Assembly: GCA_963738205.1 (NCBI GenBank)
Contig: CAVTVQ010000006.1
Location: forward strand, 1,364,001-1,428,000
DNA: 64,000 nt
Reading direction: 5' to 3'
DNA from: DATFQE01 sp963738205
GTDB lineage: Bacteria; Actinomycetota; Thermoleophilia; Gaiellales; Gaiellaceae
The position numbers and the translations under genes are program-made. Positions 16,838 through 24,784 of this stretch are shown piece after piece. How positions within the stretch are numbered: position 1 is the first letter of the stretch; each line of letters starts with the position of its first letter. Below the pieces are notes generated by a model. The model was not told the DNA's origin. It made no database searches and saw only the letters and a list, made by a program, of their open reading frames with translations.

Positions 16838-17655
16838 GCGGCGGCCTTCTCGAGCTCGGCGATCTCGACGTGCTCGACGTCGCCGAGCGGCAGCTGCAGG
16901 AAGCGCTCGCCCAGCGTGCGGAACGCACCCGGCTCGCCCGTCGTCAGGAAGCGGTACGCGCCCTCGCGGGCGGCGTCGTTCTCGATGCCCTTGCGGGCCA
17001 AGGTCTCGGCCACTTCGCGCGCGGTCTCCTCGGCCGAGAAGACGAGCGTGACGTCGCGGCCGAAGACGCGCTGGAAGATCGGGCGGATCAGCGGGTAGTG
17101 CGTGCAGCCGAGGATGACCGTGTCCACCTCCTCGGCCTTCAGCGGCGCCGCGTATTCGCGCACGGCCTCCGTCGTGTCCGCGCCGAACGGCTCGTCGCTC
17201 TCGATCAGCGGCACGAGCCCGGGGCACGCGACCGGGAAGAACTGCACGCCCGCGTCGAGCGTCCGCACGAGGTCGGCGTAGCGCCCGGCCTCGACGGTCG
17301 CCTGTGTGGCCATCAACCCCACCCGCCGGTTCCGCGTCGCCTGGACTGCGGCGTGCGCCTCGGGCGTGATCACGCCGACCACGGGCACGTCGAGCTCCTC
17401 CTGCAGCTGGGGCAGGGCAGCCGAGGTGGCGGCGTTGCAGGCTGCGAGGATCAGCTTGACGCCCTGGCCCTCCAGGAAGTGGCCGAGCTCGCGTGTGTAC
17501 CGCCGGATCTCCGGCAGCGGCCGGGGCCCGTAAGGCAGGCGCGCGTGGTCGCCGAGGTAGACGAAGTCCTCGTGGGGCATCGTCACCAGGCACTCGTGCA
17601 GGACGGTCAGCCCGCCCATGCCGGAGTCGAAGACGCCGATGGCGCGCCGGTCCAC
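16834..17655 (-). CDS. murI: Glutamate racemase
   Basis: 273 residues. It makes D-glutamate for peptidoglycan. GVFDSGMGGLTVL, DHARLPYGPRPLPEI, the first catalytic Cys in LAACNAATSAALP and the second in VILGCTHYPLIRPIF are all present, so the enzyme should be active. GTG 17655 lies 6 nt after a perfect-looking TACAAT -10 box, one of the clearest leaderless starts here. First gene of a murI-rph-rdgB unit. Confidence 0.95.
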   Translation of the reverse strand: MDRRAIGVFDSGMGGLTVLHECLVTMPHEDFVYLGDHARLPYGPRPLPEIRRYTRELGHFLEGQGVKLILAACNAATSAALPQLQEELDVPVVGVITPEAHAAVQATRNRRVGLMATQATVEAGRYADLVRTLDAGVQFFPVACPGLVPLIESDEPFGADTTEAVREYAAPLKAEEVDTVILGCTHYPLIRPIFQRVFGRDVTLVFSAEETAREVAETLARKGIENDAAREGAYRFLTTGEPGAFRTLGERFLQLPLGDVEHVEIAELEKAAA

Positions 17656-17704
17656 CGGGCGATTGTAGAGAGCGGGGGCGCTAGCCCCTTTCTATGCTGG
17701 CTCC
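17656..17704. promoter_or_regulatory. Divergent promoter region murI / DUF72 gene
   Basis: The 49 bp between two divergent start codons hold a minus-strand TACAAT (about 17662-17667) 6 nt before the murI GTG, and a plus-strand TATGCT (17693-17698) 6 nt before the DUF72 ATG. Both spacings imply that transcription begins at or next to the start codon. Confidence 0.6.
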
Positions 17705-18637
17705 ATGGGCCGCGTCCGGATCGGCACCTGCAGCTTCGCCGACGAGGCGCTGACGAAGTGGTGGTACCCGAAAGGGCTGCCGGCCCGAGAGCGGCTGCCC
17801 TACTACGCGGAGCACTTCGACACCGTCGAGGTCGACTCCACCTACTACCGCCTCCCCGACGAAGCGATGACAGGCAGCTGGGCCGAGCGAACGCCTGAGG
17901 GCTTCGTCATGCACGTGAAGGCGTTCGGCGTCATGACGCGCCATCCGGTGAAGGTGCAGCAGCTGCCGCCGGAACTGCGTGACGAGGCGCCCGTCGACGA
18001 GCGCGGTCGCGTCGACCGACCGCCTCGGGAGTTCCGTGCCGAGATCTTCCGCCGCTTCCTCGAGGGCGTCTCGCCGCTCCGCCGCGAGGGCAAGCTCGGC
18101 GGGATCCTGATGCAGTTCCCGTCCTACGTCGTGCGCAAGCCCGCGTCGCTCGACTACCTCGTATGGGCGCGCGAGCAGCTCGGCGACCACGAGATGCTGG
18201 TCGAGTTCCGGCACTCGAGCTGGTTCGAGGAGGACGCCCGTGACGAGACGCTGCGCTTCCTCGAGGAGCACGGGATGACGCACGTCGTGACCGACTCGCC
18301 TCGCATCGACGCCAAGACGGTCGTGCCGACGATCCCCGCGGTGACCGGCCCGAGCGCCTATGTCCGCCTGCACGGGCGCAACGCGGACACCTGGCACAAG
18401 CGCGGCGGTGGCGCCAGCGAGCGCTTCGACTACCTCTACTCCGACGACGAGCTCCGGGAGTGGGTCGAGCCGCTGCGCGAGCTGGCCGACAGCTCGGAGA
18501 ACGCCTACGTCTTCTTCAACAACAACAATCGCAGCCCGGGCGATCCCGGCGACGGACGCGACTTCGTCGCCCAGGCGGCCGCCAACGCCGACAGCCTGCG
18601 CCGGATCCTGCAGGAGGCGAAGGTGCCGGTCAGCTGA
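17705..18637 (+). CDS. DUF72 family protein
   Basis: 310 residues. VRIGTCSFADEALTKWWYP, YYAEHFDTVEVDSTYYRLP, LGGILMQFPSYV, EFRHSSWF and AYVRLHGRN are the DUF72 (YecE-like) motifs, a TIM-barrel-like family of unknown biochemistry. The family AYVFFNNNNR ending is present. Full length. The ATG is 6 nt after TATGCT. Its last 8 nt overlap the stop of the convergent hydrolase gene. Confidence 0.88.
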   Translation: MGRVRIGTCSFADEALTKWWYPKGLPARERLPYYAEHFDTVEVDSTYYRLPDEAMTGSWAERTPEGFVMHVKAFGVMTRHPVKVQQLPPELRDEAPVDERGRVDRPPREFRAEIFRRFLEGVSPLRREGKLGGILMQFPSYVVRKPASLDYLVWAREQLGDHEMLVEFRHSSWFEEDARDETLRFLEEHGMTHVVTDSPRIDAKTVVPTIPAVTGPSAYVRLHGRNADTWHKRGGGASERFDYLYSDDELREWVEPLRELADSSENAYVFFNNNNRSPGDPGDGRDFVAQAAANADSLRRILQEAKVPVS

Positions 18638-19307
18638 GCAGCTCGGTGAGCGCCCGGTTGAGCTCGTCCGGCCGCTCGAGGTTCGGCAGGTGGCCGCTGT
18701 GGTAGACGGCGATCCGACTATCTCTCGCGCGCGCGGCCAACGCCTCCGCGACCTCCATCGGGACGTACGGGTCGCGGTCGCCGAGGGCCACGAGCAGCGG
18801 GGCGTCGAGCGACTCGACGAGGTCGGTGGAGTCGGGGCGGTCACGGATCGCCCCCAACGCGCGCATCAGCCCCTCCGGCTCGCGGTCGAGCGCGAGGCGG
18901 CGGGCGCGTTCGATCACGGCGGGGTCGCTGTCCTCCGCGAACAGCCTCGGGGCCATCTCCTCCCACAGCGCCTCCGGCCCGCCGGTTCGGATCGACTCGA
19001 TGGTCAGGGCTCGCGCCTCGCGCCGCTCGGGCGTGTCGGGGTCTGCGCGGGAGCCGACGAGCGCGAGCGCCCGTACCCGCTCCGGCGCGAGCCGCGTCAG
19101 TGCCAGCGCGGCGTAGCCGCCCATCGACGCACCGACCAGCGCGAAGTCGCCGTCGATCCGCGGCAGGATCGCCCGCGCCCACTCGTCCATCGATGAGCCC
19201 AGGCCGTACAGCTCGGGGGCGATGACCTCGTGGCCCGCGAGCGCCTCCAGCTGCGGCTCCCACATCCGAGGGTCGAGCGGGAACGCGTGCAGGAGGACGA
19301 CGTTCAC
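18630..19307 (-). CDS. Alpha/beta hydrolase
   Basis: 225 residues, a compact alpha/beta hydrolase. VVLLHAFPLDPRMWEPQ holds the oxyanion-hole region. The nucleophile elbow is GASMGG (residues about 78-83), the acid is in LVALGDRDPYVP, and the catalytic His in YHSGHLPNLERPDELN. The substrate is unknown; the shape resembles esterases and lactonases of the BioH/3-oxoadipate enol-lactonase group. GTG 19307 overlaps the upstream AlkA-like gene stop (GTGA). Confidence 0.85.
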   Translation of the reverse strand: MNVVLLHAFPLDPRMWEPQLEALAGHEVIAPELYGLGSSMDEWARAILPRIDGDFALVGASMGGYAALALTRLAPERVRALALVGSRADPDTPERREARALTIESIRTGGPEALWEEMAPRLFAEDSDPAVIERARRLALDREPEGLMRALGAIRDRPDSTDLVESLDAPLLVALGDRDPYVPMEVAEALAARARDSRIAVYHSGHLPNLERPDELNRALTELLS

Positions 19308-20122
19308 GCCGGCAGCATCACACGCAGCCCGCTGAGCAGGTAGTGGGCACTGAGGTTCTCGAACGGCGCGAAGCGCTCGCCGAACGCACGCACGTCTCCG
19401 ACCTCGCCGTAGAAGGCGGCGATCGCCTTGCGCACGCCCAGGTCGCCGGCCGGCCAGGCCCGCGGCCGAGCCAGGTGCCGGGCAAGGAACCAGTCGGCCG
19501 TCCATTCGCCGATCCCGGGCAGCGCGGTCAGCGTGGCCTGGATCTCGTCGTCGGGAAGCTCGCCGAGCGCGTCCAGGTCGAGGTCGGCCTGAGCGATGCC
19601 GAGGACGTACTCGGCCTTGCGCGTCGAGAAGCCGAGCGCGCGCAGGTCGTCGGCCGACGCCTCCCCAACGCGCTCGCGGGCCGGGAAGGCGTACGCGTGG
19701 ACACCGCGGTCGCCGAAGCGCTCGACGAAGCGGTTGCGCACCGCAAAGGCGGCGAAGAGCGAGACCTGCTGGGCGCTGATCGACGTGACGAGCGACTCGA
19801 ACGGGTCGGGCGCGAGCGTCGGGCGCAGCCCCGCCATCCCTTGCGTCAGACGGGCGAGCACCGGGTCGGGCGAGGCGAACGCGTAGAAGGCGTCGAGGTC
19901 GAACGGCAGGCCGAGCAGCAAGCGCACGACCGGCTCCGTCTCGTCGTCGAGCGGCTCCACGTCGACGCCGCCAGGGACGGCCTCGATCCGCACTTCACGC
20001 CCACCGACCACCCGGTGCAGCCCGCCCTCGTGCCAGAGATTCGCCAGATCGGGTCCGAAGACGCGGTAGCGGTCGGTCGAGAGCTCGAAGTCGTACGGCT
20101 GGGGCAGGGCGAGCTTCGCCAC
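19304..20122 (-). CDS. DNA-3-methyladenine glycosylase (AlkA-like, HhH-GPD)
   Basis: 272 residues. An N-terminal AlkA-like beta domain (LPQPYDFELSTDRYRVFGPD) is followed by the helix-hairpin-helix glycosylase domain with PFESLVTSISAQQVS, the hairpin LTALPGIGEWTADWFLARHL and the catalytic Asp in PAGDLGVRKAI. It removes alkylated bases from DNA. I chose GTG 20122, eight bases after the stop of the Gfo/Idh gene; a short extension is possible. Confidence 0.85.
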   Translation of the reverse strand: MAKLALPQPYDFELSTDRYRVFGPDLANLWHEGGLHRVVGGREVRIEAVPGGVDVEPLDDETEPVVRLLLGLPFDLDAFYAFASPDPVLARLTQGMAGLRPTLAPDPFESLVTSISAQQVSLFAAFAVRNRFVERFGDRGVHAYAFPARERVGEASADDLRALGFSTRKAEYVLGIAQADLDLDALGELPDDEIQATLTALPGIGEWTADWFLARHLARPRAWPAGDLGVRKAIAAFYGEVGDVRAFGERFAPFENLSAHYLLSGLRVMLPA

Positions 20123-20130
20123 GAACCGCG

Positions 20131-21114
20131 TCAGCCGAGATCGACGACGACGCCGTCTTCGGCCGCCCGGTACAGCGCCTCGATCGTCCGAGCCTGCCCC
20201 ACGGCATCCGTGCGGCCGAGCAGCGGATCGCCCTCTCCCCGGATCGCGTCGCTGAGGTTCTCGAGCTCGAGCGTGAAGTGATTCGCCGGCGCGACCTCGA
20301 TCAGCGTCTCGTCGCCGCCCGTGCGGAGCTCGATCCCCGCCGCGCCGATCCCGGACGAGCCGAGGACGAACGGGTCGGTGACCCGAAGCAGACCATCCGA
20401 GCCGACGACCTCGAGCTCGGCGCGGTAGGGCAGGTCGAACGCGCAGTCGAAGTGGCCCACCACGTCGTCGGCGAAGGCGAGCGTGCCGGCGAACCGCACG
20501 TCGACACCGGTCGAGCCCAGCACCTGGGCCGCCGTGGCCGACTCGGGCTCCCCGCCGAGCAGCCTGGCGGCCGAGACGCAGTAGCACCCGACGTCCATCA
20601 GCGCCCCGCCGTCGAGCTCCGGGCGCATCCGGACGTCGCCGAGCAACTCCAGCGAGAAGCTGAAGGCGGCACGGATCAGCCTCACCTGGCCGATCGCCCC
20701 TTCCTCGACGAGCGCGGCCAGCCGCTTCGTCTGCGGGTGATGGCGGTACATGAACCCCTCCATCAGGAAGCGGTCCTCACGCTCGGCGGTGTCGAAGGCG
20801 TCCTCCACGCGCTCGAGCCGACGGTCGAGCGGCTTCTCGCAGAGGACGTGCTTGCCGGCCTCCAGCGCGCGAATCGACCACTCGACGTGGAGCCCGTTCG
20901 GAAGCGAGATGTAGACGGCCTCGACGTCGGGATCGGCGAGCAACGCGTCGTAGCTGCCGTACGCGCGCTCGATCCCGCGGTTTCGGGCGTAGGACTCCGC
21001 GCGGCCCAGGTCGCGGCTCGCCACAGCGGCCACCGTGACGCGGTCTGAGAGCCGGGCGGCTGCGAGCACGTCGTCGTTGATGGCGGCGGTCGAGAGGACG
21101 CCCCAGGTGACCAC
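20131..21114 (-). CDS. Gfo/Idh/MocA-family NAD(P)-dependent oxidoreductase
   Basis: 327 residues. The N-terminal Rossmann part starts VTWGVLSTAAINDDVLAAAR, has VYISLPNGLHVEWSIRALEA and the family hallmark HVLCEKPLDRR. The C-terminal alpha/beta domain includes FMEGFMYRHHPQTKRL-type helices and GGALMDVGCYCVSAARLL. It probably oxidises a sugar or cyclitol; the substrate cannot be told. Start GTG 21114. Confidence 0.85.
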   Translation of the reverse strand: MVTWGVLSTAAINDDVLAAARLSDRVTVAAVASRDLGRAESYARNRGIERAYGSYDALLADPDVEAVYISLPNGLHVEWSIRALEAGKHVLCEKPLDRRLERVEDAFDTAEREDRFLMEGFMYRHHPQTKRLAALVEEGAIGQVRLIRAAFSFSLELLGDVRMRPELDGGALMDVGCYCVSAARLLGGEPESATAAQVLGSTGVDVRFAGTLAFADDVVGHFDCAFDLPYRAELEVVGSDGLLRVTDPFVLGSSGIGAAGIELRTGGDETLIEVAPANHFTLELENLSDAIRGEGDPLLGRTDAVGQARTIEALYRAAEDGVVVDLG

Positions 21115-21118
21115 GCCC

Positions 21119-21499
21119 CTATTCTCCCGCGTCGGCGTCGTCCCCGGGCTCGACGATGTCCATCCGCTCGATCAGCCCGTCGCGGATCGTGTACACGTGC
21201 TCGACGCGCCGGTCCGAAATCACCGCTCCGGCCGGGTCGCGAACGACCTGGTGGACGTCGACGACGCTGCGGCCCTCGGCGTCCTCGGTGATCCCGACCG
21301 GCTCGACGTGCGAGTCGATGACGGAGAACTGCCGCGTCCAGTAGGCGCGCACGGCCTCACGGCCGAGCTCGCGACCGCCTTCCATCCCGTTCGGCCAGTC
21401 GACGTCCGGGTGCATGAGAGCCAGCGCGGCCTCGATGTCGCGCGCGTTGAACGCCTCGTAGGCGCGGCGCAGGAGCTGCTCAGCCGATTCCGGCGGCAA
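21119..21499 (-). CDS. SnoaL-like/NTF2-fold protein
   Basis: 126 residues. LLRRAYEAFNARDIEAALAL, MHPDVDWPNG and the long beta-strands VDVHQVVRDPAGAVISDRRV and EHVYTIRDGLIERMD fit the SnoaL-like ketosteroid-isomerase/NTF2 fold. Biochemical role unknown. The TTG start at 21499 lies inside the 3' end of the upstream HAD gene (20-nt overlap), so the genes are cotranscribed. Confidence 0.75.
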   Translation of the reverse strand: MPPESAEQLLRRAYEAFNARDIEAALALMHPDVDWPNGMEGGRELGREAVRAYWTRQFSVIDSHVEPVGITEDAEGRSVVDVHQVVRDPAGAVISDRRVEHVYTIRDGLIERMDIVEPGDDADAGE

Positions 21500-22070
21500 C
21501 GTCCCTCAGGTCCTCGAACGGGGTGTACTCGACAGCTCGTTCGTCAAGGTAGTGCGCCAGCCCTGCCCGCGCGAACACCCGCGTGGCGGCGAGGGCGGCA
21601 CAGTGATCCGAGTAGCCGTCGCCGACGTAGACGACTTCGCCCGGCGGGAGGGCGGCGCGCTTGCAACCTTCGCCGCACGCACTGCAAGTCGCGTCGTCGC
21701 GGAGCAGTACACGCCACCCGTCGGGCCTCGCTTCCACCCTGTTCGCCAGCAGCTCGACCTTGACGCGCTCCCGCGCGAGCACCGGCTCGATCAGCTCGTG
21801 GAACGTCCCCGAGATGACGAGCGGCTCATATCGCTCCACGAGCTCGTGGAACCCGGGCCGCATCCGCGCCTCACTCAGCACGAACTCGAGCACCTCGTCG
21901 AGCGGCGCCTTCACGGTGGCGAACTCCTCCGCCAGCAGCTCGTCGTGCGTGAGCCCGTCGCCGAGGCCGCCGACGCGGTCGTAGAGGGTCAAGTCGCCGA
22001 ACCGCTCCATCACCATCACCCCGACATCGCGCTCGGTGCACGTGCCGTCCCAATCGATGACCAGTCTCAG
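21480..22070 (-). CDS. HAD-family phosphatase (MtnX-like) with probable CTG start
   Basis: About 196 residues. Motif I is LVIDWDGTCTERD at the extreme N-terminus, motif II VISGTF near residue 90, and motif IV GDGYSDHCAALAA near residue 155. CSACGEGCKRAA is the Cys cluster seen in the MtnX-like/phosphoserine-phosphatase branch. No ATG, GTG or TTG exists near the conserved start. CTG 22070 gives MRLVIDWDG and overlaps the hmgA stop as CTGA, mirroring the ATGA/GTGA overlaps elsewhere. Phosphatase activity is likely; the substrate is unknown. Confidence 0.8.
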   Translation of the reverse strand: MRLVIDWDGTCTERDVGVMVMERFGDLTLYDRVGGLGDGLTHDELLAEEFATVKAPLDEVLEFVLSEARMRPGFHELVERYEPLVISGTFHELIEPVLARERVKVELLANRVEARPDGWRVLLRDDATCSACGEGCKRAALPPGEVVYVGDGYSDHCAALAATRVFARAGLAHYLDERAVEYTPFEDLRDVAAGIG

Positions 22071-23272
22071 AAGTGCGAGGTGGCGCCCGCGGGATCCTCG
22101 TCGTACGTGTGCGGAGCACCCGGCTCCTCGTACCACGAGTACGCGTACTTGCCGTCGTCGGTGTCCTTGGCGAGCTCCGAGAGCTTGAGCGGATGGAACG
22201 TGTCGCACATCACCGCCAGCTCGTGCGTCTCGGTGATCCCCAGCGACTTCTCGGCGAGGCCCGGCTGCGGCCCGTGCGGAAGCCCGGACGGGTGGAGGGT
22301 GATCGAGCCGACCTCGATCCCCTTGCGCGACGAGAAGTTGCCCTCGACGTAATAGATCATCTCCTCGCTCTGGAGATTCGAGTGGTGGTAGGGGATCGGG
22401 ACCGCCAGCGGGTCGAAGTCGAGCTTGCGCGGGCAGAAAGAGCAGATCACGAAGTTGGGGCCGGCGAACGTCTGGTGCGACGGCGGCGGCATGTGGATGC
22501 GGCCCGTGATCGGCTCGAAGTCGCGGATGTTGAAGGTCCACGGGTACAGGTAGCCGTCCCACCCGACCACGTCGAACGGGTGGTAGTCGACGACGTAGTC
22601 CTGGTAGCCGTCGCGCACCCGCACCTTCACGAGGAACTCGCCGCGGTCCCGGTGGGTCTGGAGCTCGGTCGGCGGATGGATGTCGCGGTGGTAGAACGGC
22701 GCGTGCTCCATCAGCTGGCCGTACTCGTTGCGGTACCGCTTCGGGATCTCGATCAGCCCGGGCGTCTCGAAGAGCAGGTAGCGCTGCGGCCCTGACGGCT
22801 CGAACCTGTAGGTCGTTCCGCGCGGGATGACGACATAGTCGCCCTCGGTGTAGGGCACGTCGCCGAAGGTCGTGTGCAGGGTGCCGGATCCTTCGTGGAC
22901 GAAGTAGACCTCGTCACCCTCGCCGTTGCGGAAGAAGTAGTCCATGGTGGCGCCCGGACGCACGAACGAGATCTCGACGTCGTTGTTCCACATCAGCAGC
23001 TTGCGGCCGCTGATCTCGTCGCCTTCGGGCTCGAGGCCCCACGTCTGGAAGTGCCGGTGCGCATGCGCATCGGGGACCCACTCCTTGCGCTCGATCGGCT
23101 GGAAGCCTCCGAGCTCCTTCACGCGGCACGGCGAGGTGAGGTGGTACAGGATCGACTCGTTGCCGGTGAAGCCCTCGAGGCCCATGACCTCTTCGGTCAG
23201 CAGCGTCCCGTTCTCCCGAAACTGGACGTGACGCTTGCGCGGAAGCTCGCCGAGGCGCTGGTAGAAGGGCAT
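22067..23272 (-). CDS. hmgA: Homogentisate 1,2-dioxygenase
   Basis: 401 residues. It opens the ring of homogentisate in tyrosine/phenylalanine catabolism. The cupin-type iron site region is visible: GDYVVIPRGTTYRFE, DYHPFDVVGWDGYLYPWTFN, PIPYHHSNLQSEEMIYYVEG and ITLHPSGLPHGPQPG with the metal-binding His residues. ATG 23272 is 6 nt after TATTCT, so it is probably leaderless; the longer open frame upstream is not needed. hppD and a fumarylacetoacetase-family gene lie 0.8-4 kb upstream on the same strand. Confidence 0.92.
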   Translation of the reverse strand: MPFYQRLGELPRKRHVQFRENGTLLTEEVMGLEGFTGNESILYHLTSPCRVKELGGFQPIERKEWVPDAHAHRHFQTWGLEPEGDEISGRKLLMWNNDVEISFVRPGATMDYFFRNGEGDEVYFVHEGSGTLHTTFGDVPYTEGDYVVIPRGTTYRFEPSGPQRYLLFETPGLIEIPKRYRNEYGQLMEHAPFYHRDIHPPTELQTHRDRGEFLVKVRVRDGYQDYVVDYHPFDVVGWDGYLYPWTFNIRDFEPITGRIHMPPPSHQTFAGPNFVICSFCPRKLDFDPLAVPIPYHHSNLQSEEMIYYVEGNFSSRKGIEVGSITLHPSGLPHGPQPGLAEKSLGITETHELAVMCDTFHPLKLSELAKDTDDGKYAYSWYEEPGAPHTYDEDPAGATSHF

Positions 23273-23301
23273 GCCGAGAGAATATCCGCGCGGCTCGAGT
23301 G

Positions 23302-23997
23302 CTAGGCCGAGCGGGAGTCGTCCCTCGGCGGGGCAGTCAGCCGCGCGAGCGCATAGAAGACCAGGTAGCCGCCGACGAGGAAGCCGCTGAAGACGACGGT
23401 GACAGCGACGACCTCCGGGTAGTTCAACGGGTTCGAGAGCCCCTTCGTGAGGTCGGCCACGATCGGCCCCGGATCGGTGAACACGTCCCACGAGTTGAAG
23501 CGCTGGAAGCGGCCGAGGAAGACGCCGACGGAGCTCAAGGCCAGCACCGCCCAGACGCCGATCCAGGCCCAGACGCCACTCAGGTAGCGGCGGGCGACCG
23601 AGTGGATCAGGAAGAGCGAGACGAACCCGAGCGCCAGGCCCGCGAGCGCCGCCGACGACGTCATCAGCACGTCGAACCAGAACGGTGCTCCGCGCAGGTC
23701 GCGCAGGTACTTGAGGTCGGTCATCAGGTAGGGCGCGTTGGGGAAGAACAGGAGCCACAGCCCCCCGAATGCGAGCAGCCAGAGGCGCCGCATGCCGGCC
23801 TGGGCGCCCCGGTAGACGATCCACGCGAGACCGAGCGGCACCCACGCGAGGAGGAGGTTCCACGGCAGGTTGAGATAGGCGTCGGTGCCGGTGTGGGCCA
23901 CTCGCACCGCCACCATCGCCACCACCAGCAGCGAGAGACCCGCCAGCGCGGCTGGGACTGCGAAGCGCAAATCGCCGAGTGACCGCTGAGCGCGCAT
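23302..23997 (-). CDS. DUF1361 membrane protein
   Basis: 231 residues with about six transmembrane helices. LPWNLLLAWVPLGLAW, FGGLWLLFFPNAPYLMTDL and GVFLGRFQRFNSWDVF are characteristic of DUF1361 proteins, whose function is not known. ATG 23997 follows a TAAGCT box by 7 nt. It sits between hmgA and the FAH-family gene but has no evident role in tyrosine degradation. Confidence 0.82.
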   Translation of the reverse strand: MRAQRSLGDLRFAVPAALAGLSLLVVAMVAVRVAHTGTDAYLNLPWNLLLAWVPLGLAWIVYRGAQAGMRRLWLLAFGGLWLLFFPNAPYLMTDLKYLRDLRGAPFWFDVLMTSSAALAGLALGFVSLFLIHSVARRYLSGVWAWIGVWAVLALSSVGVFLGRFQRFNSWDVFTDPGPIVADLTKGLSNPLNYPEVVAVTVVFSGFLVGGYLVFYALARLTAPPRDDSRSA

Positions 23998-24040
23998 TCG
24001 TGCGAGCTTAGCGGCGGATCGCCGGAACAAGGAGCCGTCG

Positions 24041-24784
24041 CTAGCGCACGACGTTCCGGAGCACGCCGACCCCTGCAAGCTCGAGCTCGACGACGTCGCC
24101 CGGGACCAGGCGTGCACCGTCGCGGTCGACGTCCACGCCGCCGGAGCCGATCACGTCGCCGGGGGCGAGCCGCGTGTTGCGCGCCGCGTGGGCGACGACT
24201 GCGTCCCAGCGCTGGAGCATGCGCCCGACTTCGGCCCGGGAGCGCTCCTCGCCGTTCACGCGCGCGACCACGACGCCGCTCGCTCCGTCGAACTCGTCCG
24301 GCGTCACCAGCACCGGCCCGAGCGAGGTCGCGAAGTCCTTGCTCTTCGCCGGCCCCAGGCCGTCCGCGAGCTCGTCCCGGAGCACGTCTCGGGCCGTCCA
24401 GTCGTTCATCAGAGTGAAGCCGCCGATGCGGCCGTCTGCGCCGATGACGGCCGCGATCTCGGTCTCGTAGTCGAGCTCCGTCGATCCCTCGGGGTACGGG
24501 ATCTCGTCGTCGGGTCCGTAGATCGCGCTCGGATTGGAGAAGTAGAAGGCGAGGTCAGGCCGGCGGAAGGTGGAGAAGTCGCGCACCGACGGCGGGTGGA
24601 GGACCGGTGCACGTAGGTCGACGTCGGCAAACGGGAAGTCGGCGTGCTCCCGTGCCTTCCCGCCGCCGCTGAAGAACGACTGCAGCGTCTGCGCGGCGAG
24701 CTGGACGACTCGATCGCCCTCGATGCGTCCCGGCCAGCCACGCTCGAGCTTCCGCCCTTTCGGGCTGAACATGCAGAGCCTCAC
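24041..24784 (-). CDS. Fumarylacetoacetate hydrolase family protein
   Basis: 247 residues. The FAH catalytic domain shows VRDFSTFRRPDLAFYFSNPS, LDYETEIAAVIGADG with the metal-binding Glu, GGFTLMNDWTARDVLR, AKSKDFATSLGPVLVTPDEF and the C-terminal APGDVIGSGGVD. With hmgA and hppD nearby it probably acts as fumarylacetoacetase at the end of tyrosine breakdown, though FAH-fold hydrolases have other substrates. GTG 24784 overlaps the upstream CDF stop. Confidence 0.85.
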   Translation of the reverse strand: MRLCMFSPKGRKLERGWPGRIEGDRVVQLAAQTLQSFFSGGGKAREHADFPFADVDLRAPVLHPPSVRDFSTFRRPDLAFYFSNPSAIYGPDDEIPYPEGSTELDYETEIAAVIGADGRIGGFTLMNDWTARDVLRDELADGLGPAKSKDFATSLGPVLVTPDEFDGASGVVVARVNGEERSRAEVGRMLQRWDAVVAHAARNTRLAPGDVIGSGGVDVDRDGARLVPGDVVELELAGVGVLRNVVR

